Below, piece after piece: positions 22,601 to 32,831 of a stretch of 64,000 bases of DNA. A program made the translations under genes and the position numbers. This stretch comes from Filobasidium wieringae (lineage: Eukaryota > Basidiomycota > Tremellomycetes > Filobasidiales > Filobasidiaceae): positions 53,951-117,950 of the forward strand of contig BCIV01000024.1 in assembly GCA_001600055.1 (NCBI GenBank), in the 5' to 3' direction. Within the stretch, counting starts at the first letter, position 1. The number at the start of each line of letters is the position of its first letter. Below the pieces are notes generated by a model. The model made no database searches. It saw only the letters and a program-made list of their open reading frames with translations, and had not been told where the DNA came from.

Positions 22601-24156
22601 GATTATGCGGAACTGATGAAACACGTCGAGCTGGAGAACAAGACGGGGAGGCCGGACGCCTGGGGGACTTTTGGGAAGACGAGTTGCACGCAGAGGTTTC
22701 AAGGTGGACATTTGCTCACGAACGAAGGCGTTTGGAGGAAGATCGAAAGCGTTTTCATTCCCTATGGAAAGATCACTTTCGCCTGTTTCCAGACGGTACA
22801 GACCCTACCTATCGCTTCAACACCGAATATCAACCTGCCTCAGATCGTCATGCCAGGACACCCACAACGGACGACTTGGCCAGCGAGTATGCTATTCCCT
22901 GATCCTTCCATGGGAATCATGCCGGTCCTACCGGGCGAGCCCCATCTTTCGACATTCTCGAGCGGACCCATGCCGTCGCAATCTCGACCTGCCGAAGCCA
23001 GAATCAAAGCGTTCCTCGCAGGAGCGGTTCCCGATCCGGGATTCACCCCGTACTCGCCGAGTCTTCGAGCGTTGCAAACGAACCAGCTCAAGGAACTCAC
23101 TCCGCCAATGGCAGCGAACCCTTCGCCAGCAGATACCTCTTCGTTGAGAGGATACATGCCTGCTTCTGGCGGTCAGTTGATGGGTGATAACTACGCCCCG
23201 CCACCTTCGGATATCCCGAGTTCTCAAAGCTTGCAACTCATCTTCCCACCGCAGCAGCAGCATCCCGGTCAAACTCAGTCGCTCTCCTTCTCGCCGCACA
23301 TGCCTTCGACACAAGCATCGATGCCGTCGGTCTTGCAACAAGCCGCGCAGCCTTCTACCGACCTTCAAGGCTGGACGACGACCGCTCCTTCCATGGCGAC
23401 CGTCAGACCACAGATCATCGTGAGCTATCGTGACGATCATCGAGGACTGAAGCGCAAGACCGATCAGCGCGACGAAAACACGCCCGACATGAGCGTCCAA
23501 CAGGGCTTGTTACCGATGCCCTACAGTCCAAGCCGTCAAGATACGCGGAAACAACCGTCACAGCCGTATCCTCCTCATTCGGGACGATACAGTCCCGTGG
23601 AGCAACCTGTACTCATGCGAGGAAGCCTTGCGATACATGAACAGCAGGAAGCGGAGCGGAAGAAGAAGGTGGTGGAGAAGGAACCTCTACGCCCGGCCGT
23701 TCCTCCTCCGGACGGGATCGAGTGCTGTATACAATGTGGCACGAAAGAAAGGTCAGTCTATTCGTACGTATACTTCCAAGAAACCTGGAGTTGACGTACT
23801 GTACGAATCGTTTGTAGCCCTGAATGGCGGAAATCAGAGAATGGGATCAAAAACCTGTGTAACGCGTAAGTCCCTCGTACCCTTCTCGAGTAGCCTCACG
23901 GAGACTCACATCTGCACACGCTCGTAGGTGTGGGCTGAAACTCGCGCGTCTGCAAGCCAAGCGAGAAGGACGACAGAAACCGCGCAAGAAGAAACCGTCC
24001 AACTCGGTGACCTCTTCTCCCCCCCCTTCCGGAGGAGGCTTACCACCTCCCCCTGGCTTCCTCTCCAACCAAACCAACCTGGTCTCCTCCCCCGTCTCTG
24101 GTCAACCCATGTTCATGGGCGGACCTGGACCTTGGATGTCCAACTATCAAAACTGA
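19686..24156 (+). CDS. GATA zinc-finger transcription factor with PAS-like domain (WC-2-like)
   Basis: Later exons are clear: ...21288, 21365-21712, 21773-21833, 21895-22027, 22098-22226, 22283-23751, 23818-23865, 23928-24156. The first ~500 residues are low complexity (GQ repeats, His/Pro and Gln runs). A PAS-like region follows: RFELDFVHLDPVLSVH, LGRGVIEFIHPEERE, VRFARLSRIRTILGCPPED, DEEYLIVDL-type strands and LILAFFHAIKD. A second conserved block surrounds GKYWAQDYAELMKH. Near the C terminus CIQCGTKESPEWRKSENG and LCNACGL form one GATA finger with an 18-residue loop, the type seen in the light regulator WC-2, then a basic tail (KREGRQKPRKKK). A TAG at 20259 is in frame with the sequence on both sides. 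An intron 20197-20370 (GTACGG...CAACAG) would remove it and keep frame. The ATG at 20427 is an alternative start. Role as light or stress regulator is inferred; a Gat201/Gat204-type factor is another option. Confidence 0.8.
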
Positions 24157-24537
24157 CTCGAGAATCGTGAAAAGAACTTGCCCCTGGATGGGATGTATTA
24201 TCTCCAACCATTGTATCCCCGAACGAACACGTTCGACCATAGCATTCACCCGCAGTACCGTACTAGCATGTCAGGCATTATTAGCATATCATTTCCATCG
24301 TCCCGCAGTTCAAAGAGATGAGGTAAGAGGTAGAGAACCATTGGGTCGGTGTTCAGTCGAAATACCGATAGAGTCGCTGGGTCGATCGAGTGTCAAGCGC
24401 GATTCGTCATCCCAAAAACATCCCAAATTTCCACTCGATCACGACCTCTTCGACCTATCCCCTATCCTTCTCTCAAACACATCCATCTCCTCTCCACCCT
24501 CGCATCCCCACAAACAAACCCAGTGCATCTCGAGACC
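24157..24537. other. Intergenic, promoter of COQ9
   Basis: Short region between two same-strand genes; the last part is CT-rich, as is common just before fungal start codons. No distinct site recognised. Confidence 0.5.
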
Positions 24538-25708
24538 ATGTCCAACTTACGCTCCACCATCCTCCAAAACTCTCTCCCTCACATCCCCACCCACTCCTTC
24601 ACCCTGCACCCATTAAAATTAGCCCTCGGTTCTCACCTCGCATCGTCCTCTTCCTTAGCAAGCAACACCTTTGCCCCAGAATCGTCCGGATCGGAGGGGA
24701 CGGATGTGAACTCCATGATCCGTCATCTTTTCGGGTCCAGTCCGGCCCCGGAGAAGGCTCTGGTGGATGTTTGGGAGAAAGAAGGGCTGCGGGGTATGAC
24801 GGGGTCTGGATCGAACGTACAGGACGAGGTTGAGGGTCGGGTGGGATCGACGGGATCGGGTTTGGGTGAGGTGTTGGGGAGGAGATTGAGGTATTCTAGT
24901 TTAGCGGGGGAACATTTGGTCCAGGTGAGTACCGGGGTCAGGACGAGCGAGAGAAACGGATTGGACCTGATATTTCTCATTGTACTTGATGATACAGGCT
25001 CATGCGGTCATCCAATCCCCCTCCTCGAGCGTTACTCTCCCTTTCCCCCAGACCCTGGGGTACCTGATCGACACGTTCAAACTCCTTCCTACCTACACCC
25101 CTCCTCTTCAGCCGTCTCTTTCCGCTTCATCATCCGCCCCCCCGCCCGCCGGACAACACTCTAGCTCTACCTCAGACCCAACCCCAAACGCGGCTCATCA
25201 TCTACCCCTCATCCTGCCTCCCAACCCATTACGGTCCTTCATCTACGGGTTCAAAATCGCCGATGAAGCGTTAGCTATCGTTTCGTCCTCATCACAAAGC
25301 CCTGCAGGTCAAGCCGGGTTAGGGGAGCAAGTGGGAGTAGGGTTGAGGGGGAAGGAGGAGGAGGAGAGGGGGTTGGATTGGTATATCCGAAGGATGGTCT
25401 TGGCCGGGGTCTTCTTGAGGGCCGGTAAGTCCGCTCTATCTTTTGGCAAATCGTGAGAGTGAGGGGCATGTCGAACTAACGACCGTTCGAACTGAACAGA
25501 ATCCATCCTCCTCGATCCTTCTTCCACTTTACCTCAAGCCGAAGCTCGTCTCGAACGCAGCCTCAAGTCCTATCGAGCACGTTACCCCGACGCAAAGGGA
25601 AGAGCAGAAGGGGTGATCAGGGGGAACGCAGTACCGTTGTCCTCATTCTTAGGGTTCGTAGGGAAGAGCTGGGGTGGGCTTTTCAGGAGTCGGGGATGGA
25701 TCGAATGA
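24538..25708 (+). CDS. COQ9: COQ9-like ubiquinone biosynthesis protein
   Basis: Three exons (24538-24924, 24998-25424, 25500-25708) give 340 residues. The start STILQNSLPHIPTHSFT matches the conserved COQ9 opening (helix, then P-x-x-G/S-F-T), followed by IRHLFGSSPAPEKALVDVWE and LGRRLRYSSL. The C-terminal part LDWYIRRMVLAGVFLRAG and ESILLDPSSTLPQAEARL fits the family's last helices, with FLGFVGKSWGGLFRSRG at the end. COQ9 is a lipid-binding matrix protein of the coenzyme Q complex that presents intermediates to COQ7. The middle has Ser/Pro/Gly-rich inserts (residues ~155-190 and ~225-240) that lengthen it. A cleavable presequence is not obvious. Assignment rests on short motifs only. Confidence 0.7.
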
Positions 25709-26817
25709 GGATGACGTACGAGGTGGCAGTATGGATGGTTGGGTGTATGAAGTGTATGGGTGGACGGGTATCTGTCAGTCGGAGGCTTGTCCATTTATCC
25801 AGCACCGTTGTTGTATGCAAATGGTAATAAACCGACTCTGCCAATCGATCGAACAGGGCGATCGACAACGGCTCAGAGCGCGGATCCGAGCTGAGAGCTG
25901 ACTAAATCCGCCGAGCTGCCCCGGTCGGTCTAGAAGGTTGGTCCATGGACATTCCCTCGTCCGGAATGAGCAAAGAGAACAAAGACGCGAAGAGTGGGAA
26001 AGTGAGTGAGCACGGAAGATGGCGGTTCACTGTGGCAACAGCGATCCGAGACGTGTCCGGTCTCATTGTTCTCGCTTATGCCCTCGGTCATGCATCGGCT
26101 CACATGCGCTTCGAGGCGCCGCTCGGGTACGCGCGGTAGAGTCAACCCCCGGAGATTAGCTTTCACTTCGGTGATTGAGCGCAGGAAGCGGTACCTGCGT
26201 TCCTGTCATCAGACTCGGGGAATTTGCGACGTTTCAGCGTGATTCAGGTTTATTGTTCACCCTCCATCGCGTGGTAAAGAAGACGAACGATGAGCGTCGA
26301 GAGGGGGGATCATGTCGTGATCCTCCTCGCTCGCTCGGATGTCAATCTAATCTGCACATTTGATGTCTCACAAGATCAAACTCCAGCTTCGGATCGCCCG
26401 CCTCGCCCTGTTCATCTCTGAACCAAGACACGAAACCGAAATGGGGAGGCTAATCGGCCATCGCATGGACTGATCTCGACCTCGCTCGATACTCTCAACC
26501 TTGAACCTCGAACCGAACTCTGAATGCTCCTCCGTCTCGATGAACGCCAAGCATCGGTCGGAAAAGGGGAGACGGGGTCGATGATGAGCGAGTGCGAGGA
26601 TGAGGCTTCTTTCGGAATATATACCCAGAGCCTAGAGCTACATATAAGAGCAGCATCGAGATGCGAGATGCGATCCGAGGGTATCAAAAAATAGTGCAAC
26701 CTACAATCTCTTTACCTCGTAATCAAATCCTCGCCCCCTTCACCCCACCTCGTACCACCTCGCTTGAACCCTCTCCTCCCTCATCCTCATCCCCTCATCC
26801 TCTCTCGACCTTTCGCC
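25709..26817. other. Intergenic, promoter of the CPL1-like gene
   Basis: No coding potential seen on either strand. TATA-like ATATATA near 26616 and CATATAAG near 26641 lie about 200 and 175 bp before the next ATG. CT-rich tracts precede the start. Confidence 0.5.
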
Positions 26818-27942
26818 ATGCAAGCCCGTTACTCTTCCATCCTCATCCTCCTCACCCTCTTCCTCTCCCTTCCCTTCCTCGTCCTAGCCGATAACGCTTT
26901 CTGCGGATGTCAACAATCCCTCACCTCCAACTACATCGCCGCCAGTCCCGCCGTCAACTACACCTCGGGAACCCAATGTCAACAGGCATGTTACAACATG
27001 CGTAACCCCACCCCTGCCGTCGCCGGTCGAACGAACTACCGACACTCCATGTTCAGGAGGACCGATGGGACTTGTTACTGTACCGACAAGTACCCCAGTG
27101 CGGCCTACCAATCGAACGGTCAACCCGAAACCTGTGCGAACCCCGCGGATTGGGATAACCGGATCGTCCAGACGACGTTCATAAAGTACCCCGACTGCTA
27201 TGCCACCCTCCCCGCGAACATCGTCATGTCCAGTATCGCCGGGCCCGATAGTTGTTCCGTGAAATGCGCAAGCAGTATCAACTTCGTCTTCTACATGGAC
27301 CCCGCGAGTAACTCGTTCACTTGTGGGTGCGGAACGATCGGGGCCACTCTTCCAGCCACCGCACCTACCTGTGGTCCTAACACCTACTTCGTACGTTCCT
27401 CCCTTTTTCATCTCATCTCCAAACCCGACCGACCATTTGAAAACAGATCTACTACCATACCGTCGCCCAAGCCTCTCAAGGACTTTCCCGTCGATCCCGA
27501 CTCGCCCAAGCCCTAGCTAAATCTCGTAAATCCGAACTATGCCCTAAAGGACTGACCGCTTGTCGAGTGAACAACGGCTCCGAGTTGTTCGAGGTGAGCT
27601 TCTCATGGATCAGATCACCGGCCGCCAGGTGGAAGCTGATCGGAACGCATCTTGTGACAGTGCGTGGATACGGAGAGCGATGTCGATTCCTGCGGAGGGT
27701 GTTTGTACGGTTCCCCAGGTGAACCGGTGAAAGCGACCGGTACCGAGTAAGTCCACCCGTCCATCCACCCCCTCTGGTTCCCCATTTGAAAAACTCACCT
27801 CCCACCTACATCCGATAGTTGTTACGCAAAAGGAACCGCCCTCTCCAGCGCGACCTGTGTCAAAGGAAAATGCATGGTTCAAAAGTGCAAGAAGAACTAC
27901 GACCTCGTCCAAGGCATTTGCGTGCGAAGGTCGTCGACTTGA
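26818..27942 (+). CDS. Secreted cysteine-rich protein with CPL1-like domain
   Basis: Four exons (26818-27390, 27447-27593, 27661-27746, 27819-27942) give 309 residues. A strong signal peptide (residues 1-22, LILLTLFLSLPFLVLA) precedes a Cys-rich N-terminal part (CGCQQSLTS, CQQACYN, CYCTDKYP, CSVKC, CGCGTIG), similar in layout to WSC-type carbohydrate-binding modules. The C-terminal ~95 residues carry the CPL1-like pattern: LCPKGLTACRV, then ELFECVDTESDVDSCGGCL, then GTDCYAKG, CVKGKCMV and CKKNYDLVQGICV. That domain is known from Cryptococcus CPL1, a capsule-related secreted protein, and from mushroom PriA. I infer a secreted or wall-associated product. One N-glycosylation site (NYTS) is visible. 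No GPI signal. Confidence 0.8.
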
Positions 27943-28726
27943 TTTTCTCATCCTCATTCTCATTTAGAAAACGAACAAGCGGGTCATAGTGGAATTTTCT
28001 CATAATAGATTTGTGGAGTTGTTGTACGATTGGTTTGGGTGATACGCTCGTTAATATTTATCGTCTTTCGTTTGACAACCGGACAACCGGATTGTGAAAC
28101 AAGGAAGTTGGGACTGGCGATATCGTGTCTCGAGACAATATGGAAGACTTCCGAGTCCCCCGTGGTCGTTTCAGGATCCATTCGGTAAGAAAGAACCTCA
28201 AGACACATGCAGAGAGGGGACGTGATATTGCAGTTGATGAACTCGTTGACTTGCACATCTCAAGTGGACGTCCTTTGGGCCAATCCAGATCAAATCCTTA
28301 GACTGAGTCTTTCAAACTGAACGGCAGGTCCGCCTAAACTCGTCGGTATAGGTGATCATACATACATGTTTCTGGATGGGACACGGCTGCAATTCCGATT
28401 ACTGTTGTAGCCTTTCCAGACTGCCTCAGTCTTCGATCATCATGAAGGTTTGTATGGACGCTTCCTCAGCGATCAGCGCAGCGATCGACATCCAAGAAAA
28501 ACTGGACTGGACCATATAACTGACGATCTAGACCGGGGTATCGATATGAAAGGTACAACCGCGAAAGTAGCGGAATCGTCACATGTGTCGTAAAAAAAGA
28601 TAGCTAAAGAAAGCAGGAACAGGGGGTCGTAGTTCAAGGCAGCTATATCGAATAGGGGTTTCGTCAGAGAACGTTTTCCGTGGAAAGATTTCGTTTACTC
28701 ACGGGAAACCGATCGTTCCCCACAGC
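27943..28726. other. Convergent intergenic region, nothing clear
   Basis: Lies between the 3' ends of the CPL1-like gene and a small minus-strand gene. Short frames around 28000-28256 have no protein character. Confidence 0.5.
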
Positions 28727-28954
28727 TCACTTGCTCTGCTGCTCGGTGCCCAGAGAGTTGAAGATCTCAGCGACCAAGCCTTCTTGCTGATCCTTCGAAG
28801 ACTCGGCAGATGTCTCCTCCCTAGCTTTCCTGACTTCGAGAAGCTTGCTGGAGGCTTGCTCTTTCTCCTTCTGCAAGTGATCTAGACGTTCGGCAAGGTC
28901 GGCCTTTTCTTGCTGAAGAGCTTCGAATTCGGCTTTGAGTTGATCTCGGTCCAT
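28727..28954 (-). CDS. Small coiled-coil protein
   Basis: A 75-residue frame beginning MDRDQLKAEFEALQQE. Residues ~1-50 form a regular charged heptad coiled coil (ADLAERLDHLQKEKEQASSK), followed by a short tail with GLVAEIFNSLG. The frame is open a little further upstream, but a good acceptor (CCTCAG at about 28971) suggests the ATG at 28954 is the start, with an intron in the 5' leader. No family recognised. The helix-only make-up fits a small complex subunit, but this is not proven. Confidence 0.5.
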   Translation of the reverse strand: MDRDQLKAEFEALQQEKADLAERLDHLQKEKEQASSKLLEVRKAREETSAESSKDQQEGLVAEIFNSLGTEQQSK

Positions 28955-29569
28955 GTTGGGTATGGCTGGCTTCTGAGGCACACAAAACAAGCTCAACGAT
29001 CTTGAATCGATAAGCTCGAACGTTTGCGTCTTCAGAACCTACTTGAAAGATTTAAAGGAGATCTAAATGTTCAAGTCCGTAATCAGTAACAAACTTTGTT
29101 CGAAAGGCATCATCATAACAGCTTACTATAGGGCTTAAGAGATCGTGAATGCTATGGTTCGAGCGGCCTGATCAGAAGGTTGAACTGTAATATATGATCT
29201 GATTTGTATAAATTTGCCTTGTAGTTGCCCAGATAACACAGCGACGTCTGGATTCCTGGCCCGTAACTTCCAGCCATGTTCGACTTCTGATCGCTTCCAT
29301 CTCGAAGCGTCTTACGTCATCAATTTCCGTCACCCACAGAATACACGTCACTCGTCATTTCAGATGTCATAACCAAAGACCTTGTCCGACTCTATCTACG
29401 TTCATACAATACATCATGCAGGCAGTAAGGCAAGTGAAGAAGGGTGGCCGTTGATGAAGGAGATGAAAGGTAGGAATCGAGGAAGGAAGAATAGGCAGGC
29501 GCAATCGGGTCTCAGCCGTTCAGAAGAAGGGTTCTTTTTTTTAAATCCTAGAGGTATCTTTCGGCTTTC
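28955..29569. other. Intergenic, nothing clear
   Basis: Promoter and leader of the small coiled-coil gene on one side and the 3' flank of the carrier gene on the other. No site recognised. Confidence 0.45.
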
Positions 29570-31367
29570 TTAAGCCATAGCGGTGGAGTTGTAATCTTGC
29601 GATTTGATGAGCGATTCTACAGACGATAAACTTAGCGAGCGATCCAACACGAACTATAGGTATGGCTGTACTCACTGAAGAACTCGTAACTGGCCCAACT
29701 GATAGCCGTTGATGGAGCAAAAGTGACTACCCTGGCACTCATTCCCCTACGAAGTCCCTTCCATCCATCTCGTGCGACAATCACCTTGAGCGCCTCGGCC
29801 ATTCCGGTAGCGTTCCGTATCCGAGGATCAGAAGAAGTTCCTCGAGTCTGAAGCAAGGTCTACGAGATCGCAAGCCCAGTCCGGTCAATACAACTCATTC
29901 AAACCGGTCAAACCTCGACTCACCTTGGCAACGTCCAAAGGAGTAGTCAAAGCTCCCGCGACTCCTCCAGCGATTCCTCCCGCAACGATATGCGTACTGG
30001 GGGAATACTCTCCACTAGGGTTGATGATCCCCTTCAAAGTCTCGTATACTGAGAATTGGACGGCGGAGAGAGGAATGTTCATCAAAAGCGTAGTAGGGTA
30101 AGAGATGTAGAAGGCTCGTAATCCTTCAGTGGCATGTACGTGCTTGGCACAGGCGATGACCGACCGGTACGTCGAGCTCTGTAACTGCATACGTTGCTTG
30201 ATGACTGCAAGAACGTTCAACTATTAGTGACCACCAAAAGCCGTCATGGATCGATTTCCTACTGACCATCGAAAGGGTTCATGAACGCATCACTAGCAGT
30301 AGTGGCCATAGCACCAGCCAGAGCGGTACCCGCAACCCCTCTCATCCCCTCCTTCTCACCCCCCGCGACCTCCTTGACAAACTCATAAGTCCCGAAATGC
30401 ATGGCATGAGCCGGTCCAGCTCCCATGATTACACTCGCTACTCCTCTCCAAAGCGTTCGAAGCGATTGAGTGGTGGTGGCATGACGAAGATGGTGGAAAA
30501 GAGAAGAAGAGGCTGTCAAGGTTCCTGCAGGGCTGTTCGCGGAACCACTTTGAAGGAGAGCGGAGGGGGAAAGGGAGGGAAGGACTTGCATTCGGGTCTA
30601 TCGAGTGGGTTGTGAGGTCGTCAGCACCCACCATCTTTTCGGTAACAACTCGATAGACTGACCTTGATGGCATCTACAGGGTAGATGACAGTATGTTCCG
30701 AGATACCTGCCAATGCTCCAGCGAGCATATGAGTTCCCCATCCTGTTCATCGTAAATTGACGTATTTTCGAATCCGCATGTAGAATCCGGTTAATGTGGA
30801 TGAAGGATGCGTCACCGCGGGAAAGGGGATAACGGATATAGGGATCGGAGGAAGAAAAGAAGACGAGAACGGTAAGCAATCGAATGTATTAAGATTCATC
30901 AGACAAACGGGCTGCGGATCGATTCGAGGTTTAAGAACCACCTCTTTGCGTGGGTTTTCGACGTATATTGAGTCTCCCTAGTGGCTTGTTCAGGCTCTAT
31001 ATCTGGCACCAGATCCAAGCTTGATCCTGAACTGCGGTGTTATTCGCTCCAGGATCATCCGTTTCATTCCTCGCTCTCATGTTGAGATAAGGAGTTCGAT
31101 TTCTGTGACGACATATTGCCGAAGTTGTTCCCTCAGGAAAGGGCTAGCACGCAAGCGTCAGGTCTAGGGTGAACGTTCAGCCCCAGCTAGGAGACCATCT
31201 CTGCGCTTCTCCAGCATCGACTACCTCTCCCCCTGAGCTTATCTAAGCCCCTCTCGTCGAGCTCAAGAATTCCAGGTCGGAGAATCGAAATGATAAGAGA
31301 GACAACACTGACCTGCACCGACGGGGAGACTCTCGTAATCGACATCTTGTTCAGAGTTGTGAGACAT
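29570..31367 (-). CDS. MRS4: Mitochondrial iron carrier MRS3/MRS4 (mitoferrin)
   Basis: Six exons (31367-31313, 30742-30663, 30597-30267, 30204-29924, 29859-29676, 29616-29570) give 325 residues. The three carrier repeats are present with their signatures: YPVDAIKTRMQ, NPFDVIKQRMQ, and TPLDVAKTLLQTRG. The opening HMLAGALAGISEH and the inner segments GGIAGGVAGALTT and FAPSTAISWASYEFFK match the mitoferrin subfamily. It moves ferrous iron across the inner mitochondrial membrane for heme and Fe-S synthesis. The second carrier signature is only complete after splicing (G plus TC). The first intron (30743-31312) is 570 nt, far longer than any other assigned here, and could hold regulatory sequence. 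Confidence 0.95.
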
Positions 31368-32831
31368 CGTGTTGCGCTTTTTTCGAGGTTGAGTTGATTG
31401 ATCGAGGATGAAGATTCTGTCGATCGGTTTTGGAGATGGTTTTCGAGATTCGATGCAGTCTTTCGTCCAGGAGAGGTTGTTCAGATTGCGTAGCTGCTAA
31501 GTTTTTCCTCTTCGCTTATCTTCTATCTGTTCTGCTGATATCGACTTCTGAGAATCCGACAATTCAACTCTACGTCTTCTAGTCTATGAGTGATGTGAGG
31601 GGAGTACGAGGCAGACCGTTACAAGGTAAAGACGTTCAAACGCAAGGATCGACTTGTAAATTTCGAGTGTTAATCCAGGAAAACTCGATTGCAGCTGTAA
31701 TGCATGCGCGATAAATGCAATTGCCGCGCGAGCGAGATCCGAATTATTAGTCAAGGTTCGAGTCGTAAGCGTCGCAGAGGCAGGCCAGTATTCTCAAGGG
31801 ATGCAAGCAGGCAGAGCAGTGAAGAGGTTGAGCGGAGAGATGTCTTTCGTCGACATGGCTATGTGAAGAGGGTATCACGCAGCACCAAGCAGGAACGCTT
31901 CCAGGCCAATGAAACGGATAGATCTGATTTATTCGGGCGTACGCGAAAGATCAAGTTACGTCTTTCGTCTTGAATGTAGGACAGCAAATGATATCGTTCA
32001 CTATCATTCTGCAGACACCAGACAGACTTGTTCTTCTAAGAGCTCAGCTCCTCAACATCGAGGTATACTCCCATGAAGCCTTCCAATACGTTCTGTCGAA
32101 TAGGAAGACGTGGATTAGTCGCCAATGAAGCTAGTGGCTGGCTGGTAGCGAAGAGCAGGATAACGTGTCATGCCGGGGATCATTCGGGAGCAGTTCATAA
32201 CGATCGCGGAGGTAAAAAGGTCACGACCTACGAGTTTCACATTCGACTGCAACAATCAACATGGAGATGAAGAGCTGTATCGGCTACTCTTTGAAGGGAA
32301 AGACAGTAAGACTCATTTGACTTGACCTTGTCTTACTTTGAGGAACAGGTTGACATATTTGTGGCAGTATTGGCCGACGATAAGTGGCATTAATAGTTGT
32401 TCTGGGTGGATAAAGGCTTGTGTATGGTACTTAAGTGGTAGCAGTATATATGTAGTATGTTGCCAAACGTTATCATCCGGCCCCTTCTTAAGCGAAGTAG
32501 ATATGACCGACACCTGACTATCATTTAAGAGTAGCCGGACAATCGACGGATGTAGGGTCTACCTATGATGAGCCCACGACGGCGAGAACACCGATCCATC
32601 CTCAACTCCAAAAGCTTTCCGGATGCAATCTTATATAGAACGCATCAAACCCTACAGTCACATACACTTGTAACACAATCAACGAGCTATATTCCATTTG
32701 GTAGACCTTTCGAATGATACTAAATTATTCCCTAAAATCACCCTGCACCTGCTCAAATACTATCTTGACTCCCGTCCGTAAACCTTTTCTCGATCTGTTC
32801 CACTGCACTACCCTTGGTCACTCGACGACGT
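31368..32831. other. Intergenic, promoter of MRS3/4 and 3' flank of the transporter
   Basis: An 89-codon Arg/Ser-rich frame at 31704-31973 is the largest. Its composition is not protein-like and it has no neighbouring exons, so I do not call it. The rest holds nothing recognisable. Confidence 0.5.

Noticed and set aside
31704..31973. 89-codon plus-strand frame rich in Arg and Ser
   Set aside because: Composition unlike a folded protein, no splice partners, no recognisable motif.
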